From NCBI GenBank assembly GCA_015060865.1, contig SUXS01000003.1, forward strand, positions 1-64,000: a stretch of 64,000 nt of DNA, read 5' to 3'. The notes below the pieces were generated by a model. The model was not told the DNA's origin, searched no databases, and saw nothing but the letters and a program-made list of their open reading frames with translations. The position numbers were made by a program, and so were the translations under genes. Of the stretch, positions 34,453 through 42,942 are shown piece by piece (the stretch's first letter is position 1; every line of letters starts with the position of its first letter). The DNA comes from Bacteroidales bacterium. GTDB taxonomy: Bacteria > Bacteroidota > Bacteroidia > Bacteroidales > Bacteroidaceae.

Positions 34453-34532
34453 TTTCCAACGAGCGAATGTAATCGGAAAGTTCACTTTTCCATGATTAAA
34501 TGAATGGATTGGAATATACTGTCAGGGGGACA

Positions 34533-34564
34533 TTCGTTTTATTCTCCCTTTTTTCATATCTTTG
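34533..34564 (+). promoter_or_regulatory. Promoter of the CE12 esterase gene
   Basis: TTCG (34533-34536), 20 bp, TATCTTTG (34557-34564). It excludes the in-frame ATG at 34500 as start. Confidence 0.65.
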
Positions 34565-34595
34565 CCGTCAAATTAGACAAACAAAACTTAACCCT

Positions 34596-35906
34596 ATGCG
34601 TAAACACATCACCCTGCTCCTCGCGTGCTGCTTCACCCTGCTGAGCGCCCAGACCACCAGTTACAAATTTGACTTCTCCGGCAAGAAGAAGGCCAAGGAG
34701 GGCTACACACTCGTCACGTCCGAGACCCTATACACCCCCGAGAGGGGCTACGGATACGACTTCGTGGGTGGTAACACGTTGGAGGAAAATTGTCAATTGT
34801 CAATTGTCAATTGTCAATTGGGTAAGCCCTTCTACTTCTCCGTGGATGTGCCCGACGGCAACTATCGTGTGAATGTCGTGGTGGGCAATCGCCGCAAAGC
34901 GGGTGTCACCACACTGCGTGGCGAGAGCCGCCGCCTGTTCTATGAGCGCGTAGCCACCAAGAGGGGCGAGTACAAGACCTGCTCCTTCACCATCAACAAA
35001 CGCAACACTCTCATCGAGGGCACCGAGCACGTGCGCATCAAGGATCGTGAGAAGGGCAAGCTCAACTGGGACGACAAGCTCACCATCGAGGTCAACGGCC
35101 CCGCTCCCCAAATCATGGAGATGACCATCGAGCGGGTCGACAATGTGCCCACCGTCTTCCTCTGTGGCAACTCCACCGTGGTGGACCAGGACAATGAGCC
35201 TTGGGCCAGCTGGGGACAGATGATTACCCGATTCTTCGATGAGGGCGTGTGCTTTGCCAACTATGCCGAGTCGGGCGAGACGGCTGTGACCTTCATCGGA
35301 GCCAAGCGCCTGAAGAAGCTGCTCACTCAGGTGAAGCCCGGCGACTATATCGTGGTGGAGTTTGGCCACAACGACCAGAAGCGCAAGGGTGTGGGCGACG
35401 GTGCCTTCTACTCCTTCATGTATAATATGAAGATCTTCGTCGATGAGGCTCGCCGCCGTGGTGCCACACCCATCCTGGTGACTCCCACCCAGCGCCGCAG
35501 CTTCAATACCGAGGGCAAGATTACCGATACGCATCTCGACTATCCCGAGGCTACCCGCTTCCTTGCCAACCGTGAAGGCGTTCACCTCATCGACCTCCAT
35601 GCCATGACCCGCGTGCTCTACGAGGCTATGGGTCCCGAGGCATCGAAGGGCGCCTTCGTGCACTATCCTGCCAACACCTATCCGGGTCAGGCGAAGCCTC
35701 TGGCCGACAATACCCACTTCAACCCCTACGGAGCCTATCAGATAAGCAAGTGCATCATCGAGGGCATGAAGAAGCTCGACCTCGACATCCTGAAGCATCT
35801 GCGCACCGACTACGTCCCCTACGACCCTGCACACCCCGACGACCGTGCTGCCTTCCAGTGGGACGACAGCCGCTTCGTGGAGGTCCTCAAGCCCGACGGT
35901 AACTGA
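34596..35906 (+). CDS. Rhamnogalacturonan acetylesterase (CE12, SGNH fold)
   Basis: This 436-residue exported esterase has a signal peptide (MRKHITLLLACCFTLLSAQ) and an N-terminal beta-rich module (about 20-180). An SGNH hydrolase domain follows. Block I reads FLCGNSTVVDQ (catalytic Ser in GNS), the Asn block is GHND, and the C-terminal block DNTHFNPYGA carries the Asp and His. This corresponds to carbohydrate esterase family 12, which removes acetyl groups from rhamnogalacturonan. Residues 65-76 (NCQLSIVNCQLG) are encoded by a heptamer repeat array (34788-34822), which seems foreign to the fold. It is convergent with the GH27 gene. It groups with GH106 in a pectin cluster. Confidence 0.85.
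   Translation: MRKHITLLLACCFTLLSAQTTSYKFDFSGKKKAKEGYTLVTSETLYTPERGYGYDFVGGNTLEENCQLSIVNCQLGKPFYFSVDVPDGNYRVNVVVGNRRKAGVTTLRGESRRLFYERVATKRGEYKTCSFTINKRNTLIEGTEHVRIKDREKGKLNWDDKLTIEVNGPAPQIMEMTIERVDNVPTVFLCGNSTVVDQDNEPWASWGQMITRFFDEGVCFANYAESGETAVTFIGAKRLKKLLTQVKPGDYIVVEFGHNDQKRKGVGDGAFYSFMYNMKIFVDEARRRGATPILVTPTQRRSFNTEGKITDTHLDYPEATRFLANREGVHLIDLHAMTRVLYEAMGPEASKGAFVHYPANTYPGQAKPLADNTHFNPYGAYQISKCIIEGMKKLDLDILKHLRTDYVPYDPAHPDDRAAFQWDDSRFVEVLKPDGN
34788..34822. repeat. In-frame heptamer array, 5 units
   Basis: Four perfect AATTGTC units followed by AATTGGG lie inside the CE12 gene and encode residues 65-76. A change of one unit would shift the frame and cut off the catalytic domain. Confidence 0.85.
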
Positions 35907-36002
35907 GCTGTTCGGGACTGATGAGCGTTATTATAAAGGTTATAATATGGCAATAATATAGAGATAAGGGAAGTTACAGGGAGTTAGTCGCTCCGCTCCT
36001 TG

Positions 36003-36060
36003 GGGAGATAGAGGCCAATAGCTTTTGCGCGCGTAATAACTATTGGCTCTATCTCCCTTT
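36003..36060. terminator. Large nested terminator between convergent genes
   Basis: GGGAGATAGAGGCCAATAG (36003-36021) pairs with CTATTGGCTCTATCTCCC (36040-36057) apart from one bulged base. Weaker outer complementarity (about 35961-35987 with 36059-36088) extends the stem. T-rich tracts lie on both sides, so it can end transcripts from either direction. Confidence 0.8.
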
Positions 36061-36106
36061 AACTTCCTCTAACTCCTTTATCTCCTAAATAACCCTCAAG
36101 AATGGA

Positions 36107-38632
36107 TTACGGCACAAGCACCTTGCGCCCCTCCACGATATAGATCCCCTCGGAGAGTGATTCTACCGAGGCATTGAGCCTCACGCCCTGCAGTGTGGTG
36201 ACAGGCCCCGATGCAGCACCTCCTGTGGGCGCGCTCTCCATGTGACCTATGCCATCGGCCACCTTATCGCCCAAGCGGAAGAGTCTCACACCATGTTTGG
36301 GCACTTCGGTGCTCAGTGTGCCACGTGCTGTGCCTGCCTCCTCCTTGGCCCAGATGTCGTAGAGGGGTACATCCTCGTCGTCACCGTAGCCGAGCTGCGT
36401 CAGGTCAAAGTCGATGACAGCCGTCGTAGACTGCACCAGCGAGAGCATAAACTCCATGGTAGTGCCCGATGTGGAGGGGTTGTCGCGGTCGCAGCTGGAG
36501 TCGTAGCCACACAGTGCGCTGAACCGTACATAGCTGTGTCCCTTGGGCAGGTCATACACGAGCGTGCACTCGGCGTTCATGCCCAGTCCGTTGGTATAGC
36601 TCTTGCCATCCACCACCAGGGTGCCACCCTCCACATTGCGGTTCTTGCGCACACTGCCATATTCCGATGTGTACGATGTGTGCTGCAGCGAGGTGAGTGC
36701 AGTCTCCTTGCCCTCGGCATCGATGAGTACGGGGTTGATGAGGTTGGCCCGGTCGTAGGCAAATCCGTCGCCGGCATTGCTCACCTTGATGATGAGCTGC
36801 TGGGCGCCCGTGATGTCGCCTTCGAGCATGGCCCACTTGGCGCCTGTGCGCGAGATGAGTCCCGTGCGTGCGGTGTAGGTGTCAGCTTCGCTGGTGAGCG
36901 GGTTCTGGTCGAATACCATGAAGCGCAGCGAGGTGGTAGCGCCTGTCTGCCCTATGCCGCTATCGTCGGCAGCCGCCAGGGCCTTGAAGCGCACCACATC
37001 CATCGTGTCGGGGATGGTGAAGAAGAGCGCTGCATTGGCATCGGTAGAGAAGCCTCGGCTATAGGTCTTCCCCATCACCTTCATGGCGCCGCCATGGTCT
37101 ACATTCCTGTTTTCGCGCACGCGGTTGAAGTACGATGCCGTATAGGTGCGTGTGAGGTACTTGCCCGTGAGTGCCACCTCACTGCCGTCGCTCAGCACGA
37201 GGGTAGGGTCTATCCAGTCGCCATGGTCATAGTTGAAGTTGTCGCCCCCATCGTCGACCACCAGCACCAGCTGTTTGCTTCCTGCGGGCCACTCCATGTC
37301 CACCTCCACGGCATGTCCGTCGGTGGTGTATGCCACCGTCTCGCTGCGGTACAGCGCCTTGCTGCCCATCACCCATCGCTTGCTCTCGCGGTTGAAGAGG
37401 GCGAGGTAGCGGTTCCCTGTAGCGGGGTCAGTGCTGGTCCATACGGTATGTCCCTTGTCCTCGTCGTTGGCCACCTCGCGGGCATCCACGCCATGCTTGT
37501 GCATCTGGTGATACTCCTCATTGGTGAGCAGCGAGAGGGTAAACGCATCGTTTTTGGTCATGTCGCCACCGAAGAAGAGCGGCGAGTGGCATATCCCCCA
37601 CAGTGTCATCACCGTGTACTGCTCGTCCTTGGTGAGGTTGGTCCAGTGCCCCTTGTCGGCACCGCAATAGCCTGGGTCGCCCACGGTAGCGGCGATGTGT
37701 CCCAGCGGCAGCATGTCGCAGTCGGCATAGTTGCCCGGGCGTGCATACTGTGCCCACTCGGCAGCCTCGCGGAATACTAGATCCACGCCGCTCCACGTGT
37801 CCCACAGGTCGTCCATCATGCGCCACATGTTGGCATTGTCGAGGCAGTCCTGCGCATATTGCGGCTGTGTCTTGCCCGGACTGAGCGAGAGCACGATGGG
37901 GCGCCCCGTCTGGTCTATGGCCTTGCGTATCATGCGTATCTCGTCGGTGTAGAAGGGTCGGCTCAGGTCGTCTATCTTGATGAAGTCTACTCCCCACTCG
38001 GCATAGAGGTCAAAGATGCTGTTGTAGTACATCTGTCCCGCCTCGTTGTTGCGTATGGTGAGGTTGTCCTGCAGCCAGGTGCACTCGGGTGTGGTGCTCT
38101 TGTATACCTGGTTCCATGGTGTGCCCTCGCTGCCCTTGAGCTTGTATGCCGACGGGTTGTCGAGGATATACTTGGGTAGTCCGCGCATGATGTGTATGCC
38201 AAACTTCAGTCCCATGGCATGTATCGAGTCGGCCATGGCCTTGAATCCCCGGTTCACGCCATCTACCATGCACGAGGGGAATCGCGACGGCGAGGGCACA
38301 TAGCGCCCATACTCGTCGAGCACGCAGTCCTGGTCGCCCCGTTGGTTATACCATCCGCCTCCCAGGCTGGGGTGGTTGGCATACCACCGTATGTCGAGCA
38401 CCACATACTCCCATCCAAACTTGTCGAGGCCGTTGTTGGCCATGTAGCGTGCATTGTCCATCACTATCTTCTCGTTGGCCGAGCTGTAGTAGCAGTCCCA
38501 CGAGTTCCACCCCATAGGGGGTGTCATAGCCCATGTGCGGAATGCCTCCATGCTGCTCTCCTGCGCCTGTGCTGCGCATGCCACGATACCCGCCAGCATC
38601 AGGGTACCCATTCTTTTCAGTGTATTCTTCAT
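36107..38632 (-). CDS. GH27 alpha-galactosidase-like enzyme with NPCBM modules
   Basis: This 841-residue exported glycosidase has a signal peptide ending ACAAQAQ and a (beta/alpha)8 GH27 domain from about 35. PPMGWNSWDCY (38-48) is the family signature. The nucleophile is probably Asp221 in FIKIDD and the acid/base Asp275 in RMMDDLW. Two novel-putative-carbohydrate-binding-like modules follow (about 465-615 and 630-770). The end, EGIYIVEGRKVLVP, resembles a type IX sorting-domain ending. It should remove alpha-galactose or a related terminal sugar (arabinopyranose is possible) from plant glycans. It lies in the pectin cluster beside CE12 and GH106. Confidence 0.87.
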   Translation of the reverse strand: MKNTLKRMGTLMLAGIVACAAQAQESSMEAFRTWAMTPPMGWNSWDCYYSSANEKIVMDNARYMANNGLDKFGWEYVVLDIRWYANHPSLGGGWYNQRGDQDCVLDEYGRYVPSPSRFPSCMVDGVNRGFKAMADSIHAMGLKFGIHIMRGLPKYILDNPSAYKLKGSEGTPWNQVYKSTTPECTWLQDNLTIRNNEAGQMYYNSIFDLYAEWGVDFIKIDDLSRPFYTDEIRMIRKAIDQTGRPIVLSLSPGKTQPQYAQDCLDNANMWRMMDDLWDTWSGVDLVFREAAEWAQYARPGNYADCDMLPLGHIAATVGDPGYCGADKGHWTNLTKDEQYTVMTLWGICHSPLFFGGDMTKNDAFTLSLLTNEEYHQMHKHGVDAREVANDEDKGHTVWTSTDPATGNRYLALFNRESKRWVMGSKALYRSETVAYTTDGHAVEVDMEWPAGSKQLVLVVDDGGDNFNYDHGDWIDPTLVLSDGSEVALTGKYLTRTYTASYFNRVRENRNVDHGGAMKVMGKTYSRGFSTDANAALFFTIPDTMDVVRFKALAAADDSGIGQTGATTSLRFMVFDQNPLTSEADTYTARTGLISRTGAKWAMLEGDITGAQQLIIKVSNAGDGFAYDRANLINPVLIDAEGKETALTSLQHTSYTSEYGSVRKNRNVEGGTLVVDGKSYTNGLGMNAECTLVYDLPKGHSYVRFSALCGYDSSCDRDNPSTSGTTMEFMLSLVQSTTAVIDFDLTQLGYGDDEDVPLYDIWAKEEAGTARGTLSTEVPKHGVRLFRLGDKVADGIGHMESAPTGGAASGPVTTLQGVRLNASVESLSEGIYIVEGRKVLVP

Positions 38633-38655
38633 CGTCGTAGGTGTTTTGTTTGTGG

Positions 38656-38686
38656 CAAAGGTAATAAAAAACCATGATTTAACGAA
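38656..38686 (-). promoter_or_regulatory. Promoter of the GH27 gene
   Basis: On the minus strand TTCG (38683-38686), 19 bp, TACCTTTG (38656-38663). The TTCG form of the -33 box also precedes the CE12 gene. Confidence 0.55.
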
Positions 38687-38902
38687 GCATACTTATGGCA
38701 AGAAAAGTTCAGTCATATACTCAGTCATATACTATGTATATCAATAAGGAATTTTATACATGAACATTTTCCGCATTGGCGGCTGTGCGCATATTAACTG
38801 TAACGCCCCCTTCGAGCCAGCCGAGATTGAAAATCGGAAGGAGTTGTTCTGTCGTAAAACAGGTGATTGGCGCAAGGCAGAAACCGACAGCTTAGAGATA
38901 AA

Positions 38903-38942
38903 GCACACGGGAGCGCCCTGCGTGGGCGGCTCCCGTGTGTGC
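38903..38942 (-). terminator. Terminator of the leucine-rich repeat gene
   Basis: A GC-rich stem, GCACACGGGAGCGCCC (38903-38918) with GGGCGGCTCCCGTGTGTGC (38924-38942), has a 5-base loop and is nearly perfect apart from three extra bases in the 3' arm. On the minus strand it follows the stop codon at 38968 and leads into TTTATC. Confidence 0.8.
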
Positions 38943-38967
38943 TATAGTGAGTGATGATTTTTTGCTG

Positions 38968-39591
38968 TTACATGCCTGTCTTCACCACCACTTTACGGCC
39001 ATTAATGATGTAGATGCCGCCCATCACCGGAATGTCCACGCGGCGGCCGCGGAGGTCGCAAATTGTCATTTGTGAATTGTCAATTGTGAATTGCTCCACG
39101 CCCATCTCCTCGTCGGTGAGCGCCACGATGGTGGCGAACTCGCTCCAGGGGGCGGTGCTCTGGTAGCTTCCGATAGCGCTGGCGGGCACGTGCAGGGTAC
39201 CCTGTCCGATATTGGAGCTGTGGAAGGCATCAGTCGAAGTCGAGGGCACCGTCACGGCATGGCAGTACACATCGGTGAGGCTGCTGCAACGTGAAAAAAC
39301 CCTGTTCCCAATACTCGTCACGCTCGCGGGGAGGGTGATGGCGGTGAGGCTCTCGCAATCTCGGAAAGCTTCGTCTCCAAAGCTCCTCACGCTATACGTT
39401 ACGCCCCCGTAGGTGACGGTGGCGGGGATGGTGATGGAGCCGGAGTACTCGGTGCCGCCAGACCTAGTCACCTCGGCCTGCTTGGTCTTGGAGATGAGGC
39501 TATACCAGATGCCGTCGATCTCGACTTTGGTTTGCGCACTGGCCACGAGGGGCAGCAGGGCGGCAAGGAGGAATAGTAGATGTTTTTTCAT
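38968..39591 (-). CDS. BspA-like leucine-rich repeat surface protein
   Basis: This 207-residue exported protein has a signal peptide (MKKHLLFLLAALLPLVASAQ). An unusually short BspA-type repeat region follows (GDEAFRDCESLTAITLPASVTSIGNRVFSRCSSL, about 70-105). The C-terminus matches a type IX sorting domain (CDLRGRRVDIPVMGGIYIINGRKVVVK). BspA-like proteins bind host or microbial surface ligands; nothing specific can be said here. The linker before the sorting domain (TIDNSQMTI, about 166-176) is encoded by heptamer repeats at 39061-39095. The gene sits between the GH27 and GH106 genes with its own promoter and terminator. Confidence 0.82.
   Translation of the reverse strand: MKKHLLFLLAALLPLVASAQTKVEIDGIWYSLISKTKQAEVTRSGGTEYSGSITIPATVTYGGVTYSVRSFGDEAFRDCESLTAITLPASVTSIGNRVFSRCSSLTDVYCHAVTVPSTSTDAFHSSNIGQGTLHVPASAIGSYQSTAPWSEFATIVALTDEEMGVEQFTIDNSQMTICDLRGRRVDIPVMGGIYIINGRKVVVKTGM
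39061..39095. repeat. In-frame heptamer array, 5 units
   Basis: AATTGTC, ATTTGTG, AATTGTC, AATTGTG and AATTGCT run without gaps inside the leucine-rich repeat gene, antisense to the units in GH106. They encode the linker just before the sorting domain. Confidence 0.8.
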
Positions 39592-39718
39592 ATTCTATGA
39601 CGTTTAACGATGAATGATTAACGATGAAAGATCTGTGGGAATCCGCAAAATCCGTGTCATCCGTGTGCCATTTAACGAGGACCGCAGTTTTAATTTTTAA
39701 ATTTCAATTAAAACATCG

Positions 39719-39748
39719 CAAAGGTAGCCATTCCTTTCAAGACGCAAA
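39719..39748 (-). promoter_or_regulatory. Promoter of the leucine-rich repeat gene
   Basis: On the minus strand TTTG (39745-39748), 18 bp, TACCTTTG (39719-39726). The leader is about 120 nt. Confidence 0.65.
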
Positions 39749-39939
39749 ATAAATAACTGGAAAACAGGACGAAAACATGTTTCACAACATATAGCGGAAT
39801 TTAACTTCGTTGAAATTTTGCCGCGTTTTTCGGTCTGTAACATCCAGTACATCAACTGTCTGCCATGTCACAGTATGCATTATTGACTTTTTCAAAAAAA
39901 CTTTCTGCCCCAAAATTATACAATGCCGCTTTTTATTCG

Positions 39940-39947
39940 TATCTTTG
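39940..39947 (+). promoter_or_regulatory. Candidate -7 box for the GH106 gene
   Basis: TATCTTTG 39 bp before the GH106 start. No good -33 box is seen, so an activator may be needed. Confidence 0.5.
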
Positions 39948-39986
39948 TGTAGGCGATGCCCGCAAGCCTCAATATAAACAACTACT

Positions 39987-42842
39987 ATGAGACGTATCCT
40001 GACTGCAGCTATGCTGCTTGTGACGACATTGGGCGGTATGGCCCAAGAGTGGCCCACACTGACACAGACGGCCAAGCCCGCCGCACGCTGGTGGTGGCTG
40101 GGCAGTGCCGTGGACGAGGCTAACCTCGGCTACAACATGGAGGCGTATGCCCGAGCGGGACTGGGCGAACTGGAGATAACACCCATCTACGGGGTGCAGG
40201 GTAATGAGGAGAACGAGCTCTCGTTCCTCACCCCCGAGTGGATGCGTGCCCTCGAATACACGCAGACCAAGGGCGACGAGGTGGGCATACGCATCGATAT
40301 GAGCACGGGCACGGGGTGGCCCTTCGGAGGCCCCGAGACCTCGCAGCACGATGCCGCCACGAAGGCTATCTTCGAGCAATACACCATCGAGGGCGGCAAG
40401 GCCGTGGAGCTGCCCATCGCCGTAGCCAACAGGAAGGATGCTCCCTCATCGACCCTCGACAAGGTGATGGCCTACCAGGGCAGCAAGCATATAGATGTAA
40501 CCAAAAAATGCGATGAAAAGGGCGTTTTACGCTGGCAAGCACCCGAGGGCGAATGGCAGGTGATAGCGCTCTTCGTGGGCAAGACACGCCAGGCCGTGAA
40601 GCGCGCGGCACCCGGTGGCGAGGGATATGTCATCGACCACCTATCCAAGGGGGCCGTGAAGCGCTACCTTGGCCGATTCGAGAAGGCCTTCAAGGCCTCG
40701 GGCACTGCCGCACCGAACAACTTCTTCAACGACTCGTACGAGGTGTATGGGGCCGACTGGACGCCCGACTTCCTGGAGCAGTTTGCCCGCCGCCGCGGAT
40801 ACCGCCTGGAGCACTACTTCCGCGAGTTTCTCGATGAGGAGCGCCCCGAGATTACCTGCCGCATCGTGTCGGACTACCGCGAGACGGTGTCGGACCTGCT
40901 GCTCGAAAACTTCACCCACCAGTGGACCCGCTGGGCACACCGCATGGGTAGCGTCACCCGCAACCAGGCACATGGCTCGCCTGCCAACCTCATCGATACC
41001 TATGCCGCTGTGGATATACCCGAGTGTGAGGGATTCGGACTCTCGGAGTTCGGCATCGAGGGCCTGCGACGCGACTCGCTCACCCGCAAGAACGACTCGG
41101 ACCTCTCGATGCTCAAGTATGCCTCGTCGGCCGCCCATATCAGTGGCAAGCCGCTGGTGTCGTCGGAGACCTTCACATGGCTCACCGAGCACTTCCGCAC
41201 CTCGCTCTCGCAGTGCAAGCCCGATATGGACCTGATGTTCGTGTCGGGGGTGAACCACATGTTTTTCCACGGCACGCCCTACTCGCCACGCGAGGCCGAG
41301 TGGCCGGGGTGGAGCTTCTATGCCTCCATCAACATGTCGCCCACCAACAGCATCTGGCGCGACGCACCCGCCTTCTTCGACTATATAGGCCGCTGCCAGT
41401 CGTTCCTGCAGATGGGCAAGCCCGACAACGACTTCCTCGTGTACCTGCCCGTATATGACCTGTGGAACGAGCAGCCTGGGCGCCTGCTTGCCTTCGACAT
41501 CCACAAGATGCACCGCGTGGCACCCAAGTTTATCGCCACGGTGAACGAGATATGCAACAATGGCTACGACGTGGACTACATCTCTGACAGCTTCGTGCGT
41601 ACTACCCGCTGCGTGGACGGACAGCTGGTGACCTCGAGCGGAGCGGCCTACAAGGCTATCATCGTGCCCAGTGTGAAGCGTATGCCTGCCGATGTGCTGG
41701 CGCAGCTGGAGAAGCTCGCGCGAGCGGGCGCTACCGTGGTGTTCATCGGCGGTATGCCCGAGGATGTACCCGGATATGGCAACCTGGAGGCACGACGCAA
41801 GGTGTTCAACAAGGCGTTGAAAGGGATGAAGTCAACGGTCGACAGTCAACAGTCAACAGCTACCACCCCGGAGGCCAATTCTCAATTGTCAATTGTCAAT
41901 TGTCAATTGGAAAAGGGCCGCATCATCCTTGGCGACGACTATCGCGAGACATTGGCCCTCTGTGGCGTACAGCCCGAGGAGGTGAAGACCAAGCATGGCA
42001 TGCAGTACATCCGTCGCTGCAACGGCAAGGGACACCACTACTTCATCAGTGCCCTGCAACCCGAGGGCATGGACGGTTGGGTGACACTGAGCGTGGACGA
42101 TGCCGATGCCATGATATTTGACCCCGTAACAGGAGAGAAGGGCCGTGCGGCCACACGCACCACCGACAAGGGCCTGCAGGTGTACCTGCAGCTGAAGTCG
42201 GGACAGAGCCTTATCGTGCAGACCTTTACTGCACCTGTAGAGGCCGACAACTGGTGCTACCTGCAGCCGCAAACGCTTGCCCTCACGCTCGACCACGGCT
42301 GGAAACTGGACTTTGTGGAGGTTAATGGACAACGGTCAACGGTCAATGGTCAACAGTCAACAGTCAATTGTCCATTGTCCATTGTCAATTGCCAATTGTC
42401 AATTGATACCCCCCGTTCGTGGACCACGCTCGATATCCCCGAGGCCACAACGATGATGGGCACGGGACGCTATACCCTGGAGTTCGACCTGCCGGCCATG
42501 GCTGCCGACGAGTGGGTGCTCTACCTGGGTGATGTGCGTGAGAGCGCCCGCGTGCGCATCAATGGCAAGGAGGCCGGCACCGCCTGGTGCGTGCCCTTCC
42601 AGTTGACTGTAGGAAAGTACTTGCAACAGGGCAAGAACATCCTCGAGGTGGAGGTGACCAACCTGCCGGCCAACCGCATTGCCGAGCTCGACCGCCAGCA
42701 AGTGCCCTGGCGCCGATTCAAGGAAATCAACGTGGTGGACCTCAACTACAAGAAGACAAGCTACGCTCATTGGACACCGCTTCCTTCGGGGCTGAACGGA
42801 CAGGTAAAGCTGATACCCTGCTTCTTTATGCGTGTAAAGTAG
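39987..42842 (+). CDS. GH106 alpha-L-rhamnosidase
   Basis: This 951-residue exported enzyme has a signal peptide (MRRILTAAMLLVTTLGGMAQ). A large catalytic region begins TAKPAARWWWLGSAVDEANLGYNMEAYARAGLGELEI, a start typical of GH106. FFNDSYEVYGADWTPDFLEQF, LVSSETFTWLTEHFR and NHMFFHGTPYSP are further conserved blocks. The C-terminal beta-sandwich (about 810-900, LYLGDVRESARVRINGKEAGT) is galactose-binding-like. It should cut alpha-L-rhamnose from rhamnogalacturonan. Three stretches (616-625, 631-642, 779-806) are encoded by heptamer repeats and look inserted between domains or into surface loops. The gene is still open across all three. Confidence 0.88.
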   Translation: MRRILTAAMLLVTTLGGMAQEWPTLTQTAKPAARWWWLGSAVDEANLGYNMEAYARAGLGELEITPIYGVQGNEENELSFLTPEWMRALEYTQTKGDEVGIRIDMSTGTGWPFGGPETSQHDAATKAIFEQYTIEGGKAVELPIAVANRKDAPSSTLDKVMAYQGSKHIDVTKKCDEKGVLRWQAPEGEWQVIALFVGKTRQAVKRAAPGGEGYVIDHLSKGAVKRYLGRFEKAFKASGTAAPNNFFNDSYEVYGADWTPDFLEQFARRRGYRLEHYFREFLDEERPEITCRIVSDYRETVSDLLLENFTHQWTRWAHRMGSVTRNQAHGSPANLIDTYAAVDIPECEGFGLSEFGIEGLRRDSLTRKNDSDLSMLKYASSAAHISGKPLVSSETFTWLTEHFRTSLSQCKPDMDLMFVSGVNHMFFHGTPYSPREAEWPGWSFYASINMSPTNSIWRDAPAFFDYIGRCQSFLQMGKPDNDFLVYLPVYDLWNEQPGRLLAFDIHKMHRVAPKFIATVNEICNNGYDVDYISDSFVRTTRCVDGQLVTSSGAAYKAIIVPSVKRMPADVLAQLEKLARAGATVVFIGGMPEDVPGYGNLEARRKVFNKALKGMKSTVDSQQSTATTPEANSQLSIVNCQLEKGRIILGDDYRETLALCGVQPEEVKTKHGMQYIRRCNGKGHHYFISALQPEGMDGWVTLSVDDADAMIFDPVTGEKGRAATRTTDKGLQVYLQLKSGQSLIVQTFTAPVEADNWCYLQPQTLALTLDHGWKLDFVEVNGQRSTVNGQQSTVNCPLSIVNCQLSIDTPRSWTTLDIPEATTMMGTGRYTLEFDLPAMAADEWVLYLGDVRESARVRINGKEAGTAWCVPFQLTVGKYLQQGKNILEVEVTNLPANRIAELDRQQVPWRRFKEINVVDLNYKKTSYAHWTPLPSGLNGQVKLIPCFFMRVK
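41831..41858. repeat. In-frame heptamer array, 4 units
   Basis: GTCAACG, GTCGACA, GTCAACA and GTCAACA inside the GH106 gene, encoding STVDSQQST. Confidence 0.85.
41877..41911. repeat. In-frame heptamer array, 5 units
   Basis: AATTCTC, three AATTGTC units and AATTGGA inside the GH106 gene, 18 bp after the previous array, encoding NSQLSIVNCQLE. Confidence 0.85.
42321..42404. repeat. In-frame heptamer array, 12 units
   Basis: Twelve gapless 7-bp units (84 bp) start GTTAATG and end GTCAATT, and shift from GTCAACA-like to GTCAATT-like halfway. Because 84 is a multiple of 21, they encode four seven-residue repeats (VNGQRST, VNGQQST, VNCPLSI, VNCQLSI) at residues 779-806. This array shows that the AATTGTC and GTCAACA arrays elsewhere are one family. 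Confidence 0.9.
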
Positions 42843-42942
42843 AAAGAAACACGACTACACTCTGTATAGAGCACTGACCATGCCTATATTCCTACATCGT
42901 CACCTGCGTATTCCGAAAAAAGAGCGATGAAATGGAGGATAT

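Larger units (their letters stand above)
39592..39986. other. 395-bp divergent intergenic region
   Basis: No gene is seen between the divergent LRR and GH106 genes. The region holds the two promoters (39719-39748 minus, 39940-39947 plus) and AT-rich sequence. The LRR leader (39592-39718) includes the repeated phrase ATCCGTGT (39650-39667). Confidence 0.6.

Noticed and set aside
34800..35834. 344-codon minus-strand frame
   Set aside because: Antisense to the CE12 gene; no motifs.
36242..37780. 512-codon plus-strand frame
   Set aside because: Antisense to the well-supported GH27 gene and without recognisable motifs.
38760..38954. 64-codon plus-strand frame
   Set aside because: It crosses a strong terminator hairpin (38903-38942) and has no family resemblance.
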